The position numbers and the translations under genes were made by a program. From Dolomedes plantarius (taxonomy: Eukaryota; Arthropoda; Arachnida; Araneae; Dolomedidae), in NCBI GenBank assembly GCA_907164885.2, contig OU015491.1, forward strand, positions 114,713,580-114,777,579: DNA of 64,000 bases. Reading direction: 5' to 3'. Below, one piece after another: positions 1-12,244 of the stretch. Position 1 is the stretch's first letter; each line of letters opens with the position of its first letter. The notes beneath the pieces are model-generated. The model was not told the DNA's origin. It did no database searches and saw nothing but the letters and a program-made list of their open reading frames with translations.

Positions 1-12
1 TATATATATACA

Positions 13-1139
13 CAGTGATTTCCGCTTATAAGAATCACGTTTGTTATTACTGTTTTTGATTCTTATAAGCGGTTGATTCTTATAACCGAAATTTCCCTTT
101 GGACAGGCACACACACACAAATATATACTTGTACATATATATAAACACACAGGCACATATATACATAATTTACCATTAAATACTCTTTAATTTACGTTAT
201 TTATCATTTATTAAAATTATTTTTTATAATTTTAAAAATACTCAATTTCTAAACAAAATACTATAACTCAATTTCTAGACCTATAAGTAACAACACATGA
301 TTCTAAAATCAACAAGAGGCAGCTTCTCTTTGACTACACATTGGAAGAGCATCATATCTAATTAAGAAGTTCTGTTTTTCAGAAAAACTAAGAGTTTTCC
401 TTGTTTTTATCATATTTGAATTCGACTATCAAAAAGTTCTAACACTAACTGGCAATTTTGTTAGAAAACTAAAGTGAATACTAGCGACGTATGCTTATTA
501 CAGTCTCAGACGAAGATTTACTTTATAGCTTACGTTTCACGGTGTGATTCTGAATCCAACCGTGAAACGTTTGATTCAGCATCTGGTTCATCTGATTCAG
601 CAAAATGGACCCCTTTACGTTTCACGGTTTGAAGTGCTGAATCCACTGTCCCGTTTGCGTAAGTGATGGTGGACACTTCGCGGAAGATTTATATGTTTCA
701 GGGTCCAGAAATCCGCAACCAGGAAGTAAGTGGTGGGAAAAAAGGAGTGCCTGTCTGGAGAAAAGTGAAATCGGACCCGGGCGGGTTAGATCCCCCTGGG
801 TAAAGCTAATAAGACAGTGTTTAGCAAAAGCGTATAAGGAGAAACTCTTATGTTATGTCTGAAGGAAAGTATTTTACGACTGTTTTCCGGCCCAAAGTTT
901 TATCAATCTTTCTTTTAAAAAACTTAAGAAAGAATTTCGCACCTTTTGAGAGTTCAAGTGGCATTTTTTGGAAAAATGAAAGGAAGGCGAAGATTGCAAA
1001 ATGATTCTTATAACCGGTGGATTGATTCTTTAAAGCGGAACTTTTAACATGGAAATAATACATTTGTTTTTGTTTTTGCGATATTGATTCTTATAAACGG
1101 TTGATTCTTATAACCACTGATCACTATAAGCGGTGGTTA

Positions 1140-1142
<3 letters not shown>
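13..1142. mobile_element. pogo/Tigger-like non-autonomous DNA transposon
   Basis: The left end begins CAGTGATTTCCGCTTATAAG. The reverse complement of the right end begins CAGTAACCACCGCTTATAG, so the termini are imperfect inverted repeats opening with CAG, as in pogo/Tigger elements. A motif close to TTCTTATAAGCGG recurs several times just inside both ends (about 22-92 and 1000-1135), a layout typical of transposase-binding repeats. TA follows the right end; the left flank reads CA after a TA tract, so the TA duplication is damaged on that side. The interior has no transposase-like frame. A 12-bp perfect inverted repeat lies at 532-543/559-570, and its left arm recurs at 617-628. Whether it descends from an autonomous pogo is inference. 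Confidence 0.7.
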
Positions 1143-1233
<91 letters not shown>

Positions 1234-1275
1234 GTATATATATACATATATATATATTTATATATATATATATTG
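1142..1275. repeat. (TA)n microsatellite
   Basis: This is a long TA dinucleotide tract with short TATG and TTTA interruptions towards the right. It abuts the right end of the pogo-like element, so it may have grown from the TA target duplication or been the insertion target. Tyr-Ile repeat frames translated from it are artefacts. Confidence 0.97.
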
Positions 1276-2302
1276 TTAGGTGGATTAAACAGCATAACTT
1301 GTCCCATACCTAATTATCTGAAATAAAAAAAACTTTCGCAAGAAAGTAGACTTGATGAGGCTAACTAAAATGCCTTTATTTTTCTTATTTTACATAAAAA
1401 GATAGTAAAAAAGGGGATTGATTTGATCCAATAGCTTGGAAGAAAAATATTTACAAAACTTAATCATTAAGCAAAAAAAGAATACAGACAAGCGTTTCAT
1501 GAACGGGCGAGAATTAATCTACTTTAATTTTGAAAAAACCTACTTAAACTAAATGGTAAAGGTACAGGAAGAAAGAAGGGATTCAAGCTTAATGGCTCGA
1601 TAATACGTCGCAAACGCATTTAAATATCAAACTTGCTGCGAAAACTTGCTACTAACACAATGGCTGAAAGCCCCAACTCACTCGCAGAATAGTTACTGAT
1701 TAAACAAAAACCCATTCGCTGAAAAAATACGTACATCTTAAATACTTGCTGTATTTACTTGTACAAGCCCCATTGGCTTTGACGCGAGAGCTTCGAAATT
1801 CCAGTCCATATATATATATATATATATATTGTAAGGCATACACAAGATTCGATTCACAAGAATCGATCTTTTGAGTGAATGAATTAAAGAAGCTACTTGA
1901 GATATGCTAATTTCGGCATACGCGCTTGGTATAAATACCAAGCAGCTTGATTAAAAAAAAGGTTGTTGTTAAAGTTGATAGATAAGCGAGAGGGATCTAC
2001 GAGGGAAGCAGTTCCAGGTTTTAACCGGCGTTTGTGCTTAACAGGCCCAAAGTTTACGTAGCAGAACTGCTGGTTTGACTCTCTGCTGGTTTGTGAGTAT
2101 GTCAAAGTGTATTTTTATTGAATGCTAATATATATATTCCGTACAAGTAGTACGTATCCTTATTGCTGTAAAAGCAAATTCTATATGTGCAACGAATTCA
2201 ATAAACATTGTTTCATGTATAAACTGTGTTTGTTTCAAATTCATTTAGAGTGCCACTTCAAATTATATACACCCAACTCTGGGTAGAAGTGAGCTATTCT
2301 CT

Positions 2303-2305
<3 letters not shown>
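1276..2305. other. Intergenic stretch without recognised gene
   Basis: I see no coding signature here. The stretch contains a short TA tract at about 1807-1829. At 1924-1943 there is a near-perfect palindrome with 9-bp arms around AA (GCTTGGTAT and ATACCAAGC). Short minus-strand frames at 1738-2105 have no recognisable motif. Confidence 0.6.
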
Positions 2306-2355
<50 letters not shown>

Positions 2356-2373
2356 ATATGTACACACACACAG

Positions 2374-2467
<94 letters not shown>
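2306..2467. repeat. (TA)n/(CA)n compound microsatellite
   Basis: TA tracts flank a CA-rich centre at about 2360-2390. The repeat ends exactly at the CAG terminus of the Tigger-like element. Confidence 0.96.
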
Positions 2468-2470
<3 letters not shown>

Positions 2471-4959
2471 TCGAACCCGCTTAATGGAATATTGGTTAAA
2501 AGAATATCCCGTTTAATGTAATAAATTTTCAATGTACCAAACCGTAGTAATTTGTATCTTTGTTAAATTTCCCGGTTAATCGAATATCATGTTTGAAGTT
2601 ATCCCCTTAAAGGAATAATTTTTAGCCATGACGATATTAATCTTTTTTAATTTTCCACACTTCTTTTCAGAATTTTTTTCTGTAAAGTACAATAATGAAT
2701 GTGCAGTAACTGAATGTCTTTCAAAGCAATTTTATCACTTTGCAGAAAGTGTGCAATCGTAGGAAATGGCGATTTCTTGGATTTGAATGGAAATTCACTG
2801 TTGTTGTATTATTTTGCTCCCCTCCATATTGCTCGGCCGCTCAGCCTTCGTTTCCCTATTCAGATAATGAACAATAAGCTTCACCTCCGAGATGAGAGCT
2901 AGAGAGTGTGGGGGAGGGTGTGTGTGAAGGAAGTATGAAACATCAACAGGTCCTTATCTTGAAGGGGACGGGAATTACCAGCTGTAATGACTCTCTTCGG
3001 AGAAGCGCAACATTTAACTTGGTGGTCTCTAGCTTGAACATTTAACTGCACATTTTCTACCGCGATTAGTTCGACAGTTCGCTGTCGTGAAATCAGTGTC
3101 ACTTCGCTTTCGTGAAATCAGTCATCTCTCTTGTGCTTTACTACAATGTCTTCGAGACGGAAAGATCTTACTTTAAAAGAAAAAGTAAAAGTTATTGAGC
3201 TTGCAAAAGTAAATAAGTGTACGCAATTAGAACTCTCAAAATTTTGAGATATCCCAAACTCAAGTTTCGATGGATAATTTGTTAAAAAATAAAGAACAAG
3301 TCTTGAACGACTGGAAATGCAACAAAACTCTTAATCTAAACCGAACACGCATTGGAAAAGAATTCGAAGTTGAAGATGTTCTTCTTCAGTGGTTTGTTGA
3401 AAAACGAGCTGCTAATGTTCCTGTTAGTGGTTTATTATTGAAACAAAAGGCTGCAGATTTAGTACAACAGTTAATTCTAACTGATTTTAAAGCTACAAAG
3501 GGTTGTGCAGAAAGAAAGAAATCAAATTTCTTTCAAAATAAATTCAGGGTGAAACAATTTATGCTGATGAAGCCGCTGCCAGATCTTGGAAAAAACTAGT
3601 ATTACCTGCTTTTTAACAAGACTACAGATCTTCTTGCACCTATAACTATGACGAAACAGCACTTTATTATGGATTAATGCCTGATGGGACTTTGTGCAAA
3701 AGGCGAAAAAATTGTTGGAGGAAAAATCCCGAAAGACAGACTGACAGTTTTACGCTGTAGTAATGCTGACAACAGTCATAAAATGCTTCTTTTTGCAATC
3801 GAGAAATCCAAAAACCCACGATGTTTTAGAGGTGTAAAATCTCTTCCAGTTAAATACGAAGCGAATTCAAAATCTTGGATGACTGCTAATTTCTTTCAAA
3901 ACTGGTTAGTGTCATTTGATAATGAGATGAATAAGATGAAAATAAAAGCTATCCTTTTTATCGACAATTGTCAAGCCCATAAAGTGGAAGTAAGACTAGA
4001 AAATGTAGCACTAAATTTTTTTTGCCTTCGAATACTACAGCTATTTTACAGCCAATGGAACAGGGAATTATATCACTTTTTAAGAGGAATTATAGAAAAG
4101 ACGTTAAAAAGATCATAGCCTGCATAGACGATACTAGTGGATTTTTTATCAATAGTTCAACTAGTAAAATTATTAGAAACATTTCAATTCTTACAACTCT
4201 TCATATGATGAACAAATTATGAAATAATATTTCCTCTGAAGCAATAAAAATTGTTTCGTAAAATGTAAATTTTTAACAGACATAGAAAAAGATGAATTAA
4301 ATGTTGAATCAATAACAAACGCAAATGATTTACCAACAGAGGGAATGAGAGAAGAAAATTTTCTAATTTTGTAAACATCGACAATGACATGGTAGAATGT
4401 GGTGATACTTCAGACCCTCAACTTGATCAAAGCGAAGTCGATGAAGATGAATTTGATGAAGAATGTACCGTTAAAAAGATTCCGTCACATGTTGAAATTA
4501 ATAACGCTTGTGATATTATAAGACGTTTCTTGGAAACGAAGCCAAATGCAGACTTTCATTTATTTCATAAACTAGAAAATCAAACAACAGATTTGCTGCA
4601 TTCACTTAACAGTAAACAGTCTAAAATAGCCGACTTTTTTAGCAACAAATAAGTAAGTAACATTGAAATTCTTTTCCAAAAATTAAGGGAAATATGTATA
4701 TTCTACAATAAAATTAGCTCATTTTTCATCAAATTTTTAAATTTTACTGTGTTTAAAATGTTTCTTACTTTTAATAAATAAATTATTTCTTAATTATAAT
4801 AGTTTAAATATGCCTATAGTTTAGGTAATTTTTAATGTTTTCTTGGTTTAACTGTAACTTGAAACATTGTGGGTGTATCAATGTCATCCCGGTTAATGGA
4901 ATATCTCGCTTATTAGAATAATTTTTCTTGGCAAATTGGCTATTCCATTAAGCAGGCTC

Positions 4960-4960
<1 letters not shown>
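2468..4960 (+). mobile_element. Tigger/pogo-family DNA transposon, degenerate
   Basis: The left terminus is CAGTCGAACCCGCTTAATGG. The right end read in reverse complement is CGAGCCTGCTTAATGGAATA, so the terminal inverted repeats share the GCTTAATGGAATA core typical of Tigger ends. The outermost three bases on the right appear to be lost into the adjoining TA tract. The span is 2.49 kb, in the normal size range for an autonomous Tigger. It contains a broken transposase on the plus strand. TA tracts lie on both sides. Confidence 0.88.
3146..4652 (+). pseudogene. Tigger/pogo (CENP-B-like, DDE_1) transposase, broken
   Basis: The frame starts MSSRRKDLTLKEKVKVIELA, the usual CENP-B/psq-type N-terminal helix-turn-helix, and hits a stop after about 33 codons (near 3246). 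A second piece at 3270-3599 matches the CENP-B/Tc5-type DNA-binding domain. The catalytic region follows in pieces: YDETALYYGLMP near 3650 supplies the first Asp, LFIDNCQAHK near 3957 the second, and ILQPMEQGII near 4045 aligns with the third site. Family members usually have MDQG there, so this copy carries Glu in place of Asp. The C-terminus ends in a KQSKIADFF-type tail at 4620-4650, as is common for Tigger proteins. Several frameshifts and stops rule out activity. Confidence 0.88.

Positions 4961-5000
<40 letters not shown>
4961..5000. repeat. (TA)n microsatellite
   Basis: A pure TA tract separates the Tigger right end from the TA target dinucleotide of Tc1 copy 1. Confidence 0.95.
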
Positions 5001-5002
<2 letters not shown>

Positions 5003-5005
<3 letters not shown>

Positions 5006-6412
5006 TGCTGGCCACCTAAATTGCAACACCAAGAATGACAAGAGATATCACAACAAAATTTATTTTGAAGATAACATATTGACCAAGTATCAAATGATTA
5101 AATTTATAGACATCTGTGAAGTGTGGTTCCTGCCAAAATCAGTAGCAAGAGTAGCCGCCATTGTCGGACATCACCGCTGCCACACGCCTCGGCATTGATT
5201 CAAAGAGACTTTGGATGAGTTCTTGGGGTACAGCAGACCAAGCAGCTTCCACACGTTGCCAAAGTTGATCTGCTGTGGCAGCTGGGGATGGAATCTGGGT
5301 CAATCGTAGAGCTACCATGGACCACATGTTTTCTATCTGCGAAAGATCCGGAGAGCGAGGCGGCCAGGGAAGCAATTCAATTTGGCGATTGACGAAGAAC
5401 CGTTGGACAATGCGTGCCACGTGTGGTCGCGCATTATCCTATTGAAATATAGCTGTGGGCAAGCCCTGAAGGTAAGTAAGGACAACTGGCTCCAACACCT
5501 CGGAGATGTACCGCTGGCTGTTTAAAGTACCGGCAATGCGTACTAGAGGTGTGCGAGAGTGATATCCAATACCGCCCAATACCATAATACCCGGTGCAGG
5601 ACCAGTGTGGCGGTGCATAACGCAGATGTTCAGCATTCTCTCATCACGGTGTCTCCAGACTCGAATGCGACCATCGTGGTGTTGCAGACAGAAGCGTGAC
5701 TCGTCAGTAAAGACAATTTCATTCCATTCTGCCGTCCACATCCTTCTGTCATCGCACCATTGGCAGCGGAGACGTCTGTGGTTCTGCATCAAGGGTAGAC
5801 AAAGCAATGGACGTCTTGCGGACAGACCACTCTGCTGTAAACGCCGTCGAATGGTACGCGCAGACACTGGATGATGCGTTACAGACTGCATGTGCTGTGC
5901 TATGGTTCGTGATGTGACTGAGCGATCCGTCACTGCCATGCGCACAATTTGCCTGTCATCTCGTGAAGTGGTGCGCTGAGGTGGATGCGATCGAACACGC
6001 CTGTCCGTCGTACCCTCCTGCATCCAACGATCACATATCCGCATTACAGTTGTTTGGCTTCGTCCATTTCGACTACCTATTTCCCTGAAAGATAATCCAC
6101 AATCTCGGTAGGCCATCATCCTTCCTCTGTCGAACTCGGATACTTGATCAAAAGATGATCGCTGTTTTCGACGAGGCATAATTGATCGTTTTTTTGAAAA
6201 AACCACAAGAAAAACAAAATTGCCGAACTTGAAATCGTCGAAATCTTCAAGCCTTAAATAGCGCTTTGAAGTGGTGCCACAGGCGCGCGTGATGTGCGTC
6301 TGCGCTGAAATTCTAATCATTTGCATATCTCACCGCCTCTAATGCATGTTGCAAATTTCATGTTATTTCCATGTTTCCTATCAGGGTGTTGCATTTACAG
6401 TGGCCAGCAGTG
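5003..6412 (-). mobile_element. Tc1-family transposon, copy 1 (1410 bp, near intact)
   Basis: The element begins CACTGCTGGCCACC and ends GTGGCCAGCAGTG, giving clear terminal inverted repeats with a TA on each side (5001-5002 and 6413-6414). It has exactly the same length as the copy at 16143-17552 and is closely similar throughout, in the opposite orientation. It carries one transposase frame on the minus strand with a single in-frame stop. The near identity of the two copies suggests recent activity of the family. Confidence 0.96.
5139..6179 (-). pseudogene. Tc1 transposase (DD34E), one in-frame UAG stop
   Basis: The protein starts MPRRKQRSSFDQVSEF. It has an N-terminal paired-type HTH region (about residues 10-110) and a DDE catalytic domain: FTDESRF holds the first Asp, DNARPH the second, and SPDLSQIENMW the Glu. 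The frame is 1041 bp, about 346 codons, the usual Tc1 size, and stays open from 6179 to 5139 except for TAG at 5439-5441. That codon is 247 and lies immediately before DNARPH; copy 2 has CAG (Gln) there, so one C-to-T change explains it. The SPDLSPIE consensus has Gln instead of Pro in this copy. The start was chosen because it opens the family-conserved MPRRK sequence; the frame extends upstream to 6326 without homology. Confidence 0.93.
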
Positions 6413-6430
6413 TATATGTGTGTATGTATG

Positions 6431-6482
<52 letters not shown>

Positions 6483-6486
6483 TATA
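6413..6486. repeat. TATG/(TA)n microsatellite
   Basis: A short TGTATG run is followed by a TA tract, adjoining the right end of Tc1 copy 1. Confidence 0.93.
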
Positions 6487-6839
6487 ATTATAAAATACGA
6501 CCTTATCTAAATCTTCCTAGGACCTCGCCTGGCTGTACTAGTCAAAGAACCGTAGAACATCTATCAAGAAATCTCTTCTCCTAAAAACACAACCACTCAC
6601 ATGAAAAATATCTTTAGGACTGAAATTTTTATTCCAGACTCTTATTCGCCTACGAAACAAAATCCGTGTTGCCACACCGCTCAACCAAACCATTTTCCAC
6701 CAATAGATCCAAGAGCAGGATTTATTACTTACTCCATGGTAGACGCGTGAACGTTTTAAACCATTGTTTTTATTTATCATGGACTCCAAAACATTGCGTG
6801 CTGGCGATATCATGCCAAGTTGGTCCTTAACTCGTAACA
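6487..6839 (-). repeat. Candidate 3' LTR start of the deleted Gypsy element
   Basis: On the minus strand a purine tract (6840-6852, GAGGAGGGGGCA type) is followed directly by TGTTACGAGTTAAGG, which looks like a polypurine tract next to an LTR starting with TG. The LTR would run leftward to the TA tract near 6486. No matching second copy exists in the window, so the call is inference. The long minus-strand frame at 6538-6840 has no protein match I recognise. Confidence 0.45.
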
Positions 6840-6954
6840 TTGCCCCCTCCTCTAAAAGACTGAACGTCCCGGACAGTCCTTACACTAACAACTACGGTCC
6901 TAAAATGCTACTATTATATACAACTTTACCTAAATTTACATAGCACATATATCA

Positions 6955-7354
6955 TTACAAACTAAATATATAAGAATAGCAGTTGTAACGGGAATAAAAA
7001 AAAATGGGTAGCCTGGGTCTGAAAATGGGTAGCCTGGGTTTACTTGGCAACAGCCTATGAGCCGTGGCCCGGGTATCCTCAATTACTTCAGGACCCACAC
7101 TCTTCCCTTGGTAAGGAGTGAGCCGGTCGCAATGTACGACCTTCCCTTTGCAGATCGCAGAATCTCGAATCCACACAACGACGTTTTTGATTCCTTTGAA
7201 GACGACGAATGGACCTCTCCAGCGGAACTGTAGTTTGGGAGATAGAATGTACCGGCGAACGGTACTCCACAACCGAACTTTAGTACCTTCCTGGAACTGA
7301 TGATCTCTGGCTGTCGCGTCGTACCCCTTCTTCATTCTGTCGCTTGCCACGTTA
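6955..7354 (-). pseudogene. Gypsy integrase C-terminal fragment
   Basis: The frame reads SDRMKKGYDATARDHQF and then a KVRLWSTVRR...KLQFRWRGPFVV stretch. That pattern (a chromodomain-like or GPY/F tail with R/K-M-K..YD, then W.GP....) is the usual C-terminal region of Gypsy integrases, which contacts DNA after the catalytic core. The catalytic core itself is absent: the sequence upstream jumps directly to the protease/RT linker. The fragment is about 130 residues with tandem-looking PRLPIF repeats at its end. Confidence 0.75.
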
Positions 7355-8171
7355 ATCTTGCTTCGTCAAAGGATGCCTTCTGGAATGCTGCTTGACCGGG
7401 GTGTGGTTCTTCGTGACAATTCGGTGTTGCGTCAAGTTCGTGCGGTCCACATATGCTGCACGGGCGAGCACAGCCTCGAATTCATTGATGAATTTTTCCG
7501 CTTCCATTCTTCGTTGATCAGTCAATTCCGCACTCTTCAATACATCTGCGGTCAAATTGGAGCGCTCGACGACTGGCAGATCACGCTTTCTACTTTTTCC
7601 GGTGACCGGGATATAATTTGCCAACATTTCATTCTTATGAATTTTCTTAGCTTTATCGCTAACATCGGCAATATTGACTGGAACCGTACCTTTCGACTAG
7701 TCCACAATAGTTGCAGCTGCTAAAATACCTCTTCTGCTATTTTCCGGTATGGAGGGTATGATGGTATCTTCAGTGGCTATGTTTTGATTAGATTTGAAAT
7801 CTATTATGAAATTATTTCTGGTTAATAAGTCAAACCCGAGAATCATCGGGTCAACAAATTTTGACAACATATGCAGTATGCCGATGGCTATTATTCCCGA
7901 CGCTTACGTGGAGTGCAATTTTTCCATTCATCTTAAATTTATCCCCGGTCACGGTCTGCAAGGTGATGTTTGGCTGCGTGAAAAGTAGCTTCTCGCCAAG
8001 CTCTTGAGCTATATCCGTCCTAACGATGGTCACGTTAGCTCCTATGTCAACTAACATTGTACACAGTTGACCATTTACGAACCCTTCAACAAACGGCCTG
8101 TTCTCTTCGTGATGCATTGACGACACATTCAGAGTATTGCAAGAGGGCTTTTCCTTAATTTCAAAAATCAC
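7355..8171 (-). pseudogene. Gypsy aspartic protease and RT leader fragment
   Basis: The minus-strand frame contains a protease core with LVDIGANVTIV (about 8040). The usual active-site triad DTG/DSG is DIG here, so the Asp is kept but the Thr/Ser is lost. A frameshift near 7850 is followed by a DPMILGFDLLTRNNFIIDF-like segment, the ILG-x-D-F-L motif at the end of retroviral-type proteases. The frame then continues through VNIADVSDKAKKI and TNLTQHRIVT to RRHPLTK (about 7360), the approach to reverse transcriptase, where it is cut off by the deletion. Several stops are present. Confidence 0.78.
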
Positions 8172-8332
8172 GATATTTTTGGAATTTTTTTCCGTTAGTT
8201 AAAACTTTTAAACTAAACATACTTTAGTTTTTATACTTGTTTTATGGTTTAAATAAACTAAATAAATTAAATGCTGATCAATAATCTTTATTTTTTCCGT
8301 TCGCGCAATGTCTTAGTAAAAACCTAAATTTA

Positions 8333-8551
8333 TCAATATTTCGCCAACTTCCTCTGGCTTTCGCCAATTTCCTCTTTTAATTGATTGGCGAGTTGTTTCT
8401 GGATTTCGCCAATTTTTAATTCTAACCGATTTTGTTTTTCGCCAATTTCTCCTTTTAACTGAATGGCGATCTGGTTCTGGTTGTCGCCAAGTTTCGCCGT
8501 CGAATGTAATAGAAGTTTAAACTGTTCCTCCATTTTTCGGGTAACTGGCAT
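8333..8551 (-). pseudogene. Gypsy gag start, truncated
   Basis: The frame begins MPVTRKMEEQFKLLLHS shortly downstream of the primer-binding site, the expected place for gag. The 72 residues are rich in Glu, Lys, Gln and Leu with a repeating IGE(K/I/S)Q pattern, suggesting a coiled coil. The rest of gag is missing; about 160 bp of AT-rich sequence then leads to the protease remnant. Confidence 0.6.
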
Positions 8552-8568
8552 TCACTTAAAATACCCCA

Positions 8569-8580
8569 CTCCTGACACCA
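8569..8580 (-). promoter_or_regulatory. Candidate primer-binding site
   Basis: The minus strand reads TGGTGTCAGGAG four bases after a sequence ending in TACA. LTR retrotransposons prime from a tRNA 3' end ending in CCA, so a TGG start next to the LTR end fits. The tRNA species is not identified. Confidence 0.5.
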
Positions 8581-8584
8581 AAAT

Positions 8585-8957
<373 letters not shown>

Positions 8958-11440
8958 AGAACATGCTAGGAGTGAGGATTTGAACAAGGGAATACAATAC
9001 ACCTCCAATACCCTTTAGAGATGACCCAGCATTTCATACGTGGAGTTTCATTGGAATCATGATGACTAATGTTTTTAAGATTCCATAGTGACCTTTTGAT
9101 GGATATGATGGAATATGTCGAGCATCAAACGGGTTTTACCGATTCTTAAAGCCATAAAGCTTACAAAAGACCCCAAATCGTATAAAACTTTAATGGGTAA
9201 CAAATATATCCTTAATAAGTCTTAACTGTAAATACAGCTGTATAGAAATATATGGTATTATTATAACCATAGTTCAAATAACACAAGAGTTTTAAAATAA
9301 TTATTAATCATATAATCATACTCCTTTCACACATTCTTCCTCTGCCATCATATTTACGTACTAAGATTTGAATCCCATCCATTCTAAAGTTTTCGTAAAG
9401 ATACTCTCAATACAAAATAGAGATTTAGAGATTTGACATTTTTCTAGACGGCTAATATCGCGAACCCATCATACACTTCCAAGAAGTGGCATATATATAT
9501 CTCTTTGAAAAGTACCTCTGTCACATTTCTTGGCACTAGAAAAAAAGGGGGGAAATTTGATCGACAAAAAGAGTTCACGTAAAGATAAATGTATGATTTG
9601 AATGAAAAATTTCGAGTGATTTAGAATTTGAGCTAATTTATGGATGAATTTTTTCTCTAAAAGTAGATTATTGAATTGTTAAATTATAGAAGTTTATCTA
9701 AGGTATAAAATAGTAGAATTCGATGTAAAATAATTTTACATAATATCCATTTACTAAATCTAGCTATTCGTAATTCTATCTATTCAGAGCGTTTCATATA
9801 AATCAATGAATAATTCAAAAATCTTGAATGTTCCTTAAGATAATGTAAGAAAAATTTGAATGAAAAGTCATATGAAAGGGCTTAAATGTGAGGTTTGGCA
9901 ATCTGTAATAATTATCAGTTTATCACATCTGGTTAACAGTTTATAATTTCAATCCCGAGTCCACATCAATCTGTTCCAGTATTTTGCATTAACAAACTTC
10001 ATATGAAAAGTTCATTTACAAGGACAAGCTAAAAATTATTAATCCTTAATTTTAGGATGATCTATAAAAATGCAGTGTTGTTTGACCTTTGGTACCAATC
10101 GCCGAGATCTTTTAAACTAATGTGGCAATGTTTAATGTATTCAACTCTTGTAAAGAGGTAAAATGCATTTTCATATAGTTAAAGAGCCTTTTAAGGATGT
10201 AAAATAAAAATTAAAAAAAGAAAATATAGTTTTCTGAAACTATATAATGGACTGTTCAACTCTTCTCTCAAATTTGCTGATAAATCTTAGAGTATATCTG
10301 TCATGCAAGAGTAATCAATATGCATAAATAATAAAACTATCCTATTGAAAAAGTAAAGCTTTTCAGATTGCCCCTGCCATCATATTTTAACGCAGTTTAA
10401 ATTTTTCAAATGATAATCTACAGAAATCTATGGAATCTAATTTTTATCTTGATAATCTATGGAAATCTAAAATCTCAAATTCTTTTAAATGATAAAACAG
10501 ATTAAATTATCTATCTACTTTTAATGTTAATCTATGGAATCTAAATTTTTCTGTTCTTTAGTTAAGTTCATTGGGTTTTTAAGCGGTATAATTGGATATC
10601 CAAGGCGTCTTAGACGTATGGTTTCAGTAAAACCATGTTGTCCTTAATGTTATATTTAAAGAAGGCCATTTTAGCTATCCCATAGTAATTTATAAAAGGC
10701 ACAACGAAGCACATGTTTATATAAAACATGGGCCTCGTTTTCAAACCATTACAAGATTTAAAAAAAATTGAATTTCCAGTTACAGAAACATTCCATCTAC
10801 CTTCAAAAAACAGATTTAATATATTTCTTAAAAACTGATTCGAAATGTTCTCAAAGCATCAAAATTTCTTCACTTAGAATAATGCAAAAATACTTAGCAA
10901 AAAAAATGTTTTGTGTTTTTTAAGAAACGGGCAACTCTCGTCCTTTAATAAAAATCCCATAACATGTTGAACACTCCATATATATTAAAATTTAAAACAA
11001 AGCAATGTGACTAATACTTTGGGTTGTCCTGAATTCCTAATCGACCGTCAGATTGTAAAACATACAATCGTGACTCATAACTTAAGAGAAAGAAAATAAA
11101 TTGTGCGGTCGGGGGACCCCCGTCAGGAACGAAGTTCCTTATGTTAATTTTTTCAACTATAAACGTGATTTAATATGTAGATAACTATTGACTATATTAG
11201 TGTATTTTTGTCACGCCAAAAAGCGCAGCCTTCTTTTATTCAACCAACTCTCTATCCCTCTCTCCATTTTATTAAAATTAAATTTTTTAATATATAAATT
11301 AATTATTATTATTAAAATTAAAAATTTTATTATATAAAATAATTATTTTTATTAAAATTAAAAATTGTAATATATAAATTAATTATTTTGATTTAGATGT
11401 TACCTAGCATAAATTTTAATCGGATTAATTTTATTATTTA
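8958..11440. other. AT-rich intergenic DNA, no gene seen
   Basis: No open frame with protein-like motifs and no clear element ends were found. Two adjacent small hairpins stand out at 11110-11122 (CGGGGGACCCCCG) and 11125-11139 (AGGAACGAAGTTCCT) in a short GC-rich patch. 11275-11400 is a run of TTAAAATTAAA-like low-complexity sequence. Confidence 0.6.
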
Positions 11441-11458
11441 ATCACCAACAAAAATAAA

Positions 11459-11740
11459 TTAATGACACAATATAAATCCCGTGTGAATTAAAACAATTAC
11501 AAACAAAAAATAAGTTTAAATAATATTTACAAGTGTTTAGAATTGAGATTATACAGCTGCGCACAATGCTTTCTGCTCGAATCTCGATACTCGCACGAAC
11601 GCACACACATACAACTGCAGTTTCTGTTTCTCGACTTTCCATTATAAAATTGCAATAATGACACAATATAAATCCCGTGTGAAATAAAAAAATAACAATA
11701 AAAAATAGAAAAAATTTCTTATTATCATGCGAAAGATATA

Positions 11741-11789
<49 letters not shown>

Positions 11790-12158
11790 AGCAAAATTCA
11801 ATGTTTCATTTTGCTGTACTATTTTTTTTTATTCTTCCGGAATTGTTGTTGATATTGAGAGTTTGTTTTTGGTATTTTTTTCGCACTCTGAAGTTGATTT
11901 TGGATTTTTTTTCTCTTTCGATACTCTTTTTGACGCTGAGCATATGATTACACTATTATTTTTCTGTAATGCATGTAAATAGTAAGCACTCGAATCGCAT
12001 GTATATTATATGAATGTAAACAGTAAATACTTGTATTAAGTTATATGATTTATTAACTTACTTTTCTAAGTTTGCATTATTTACATTTCCTGCAGTTTCC
12101 GTTTCTCGATTTTCCATTATAAATTGCAATAATGACATAATATAAATCCCGTGTGAAT
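11459..12158. repeat. Three dispersed copies of a short repeat
   Basis: AATGACACAATATAAATCCC followed by GTGTGAA occurs at 11459-11485 and 11657-11683, and with one change (ACATAAT) at 12131-12157. The last two copies share a longer unit of about 70 bp that starts CTGCAGTTTC(T/C)GTTTCTCGA (11616-11683 and 12091-12158). The third copy leads into the tRNA-like segment at 12245-12317, so the repeat may be the body of a SINE family on the minus strand. A TA tract sits at about 11736-11787. Confidence 0.7.
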
Positions 12159-12244
12159 AGTAAACTAAAGAATATTCTAGAAACTTCAAGAATTAACAGA
12201 ACAAAGGAAATTAAATTGCAATGGAAGTTAAAATTGCCCGTAGT

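Noticed and set aside
1101..1313. Tyr-Ile or Val-Cys repeat proteins over microsatellites (also near 2226-2516, 18471-18704, 35044-35335, 36657-36974 and 44451-44702)
   Set aside because: They are translations of TA, CA and GA dinucleotide runs and occur on both strands.
5605..5874. Plus-strand frame opposite Tc1 copy 1
   Set aside because: It is a shadow of the transposase, which has clear motifs on the minus strand.
8960..9030. Possible tRNA or SINE B box (GTTCAAATCC on the minus strand)
   Set aside because: No A box and no paired T stem; one degenerate motif is not enough.
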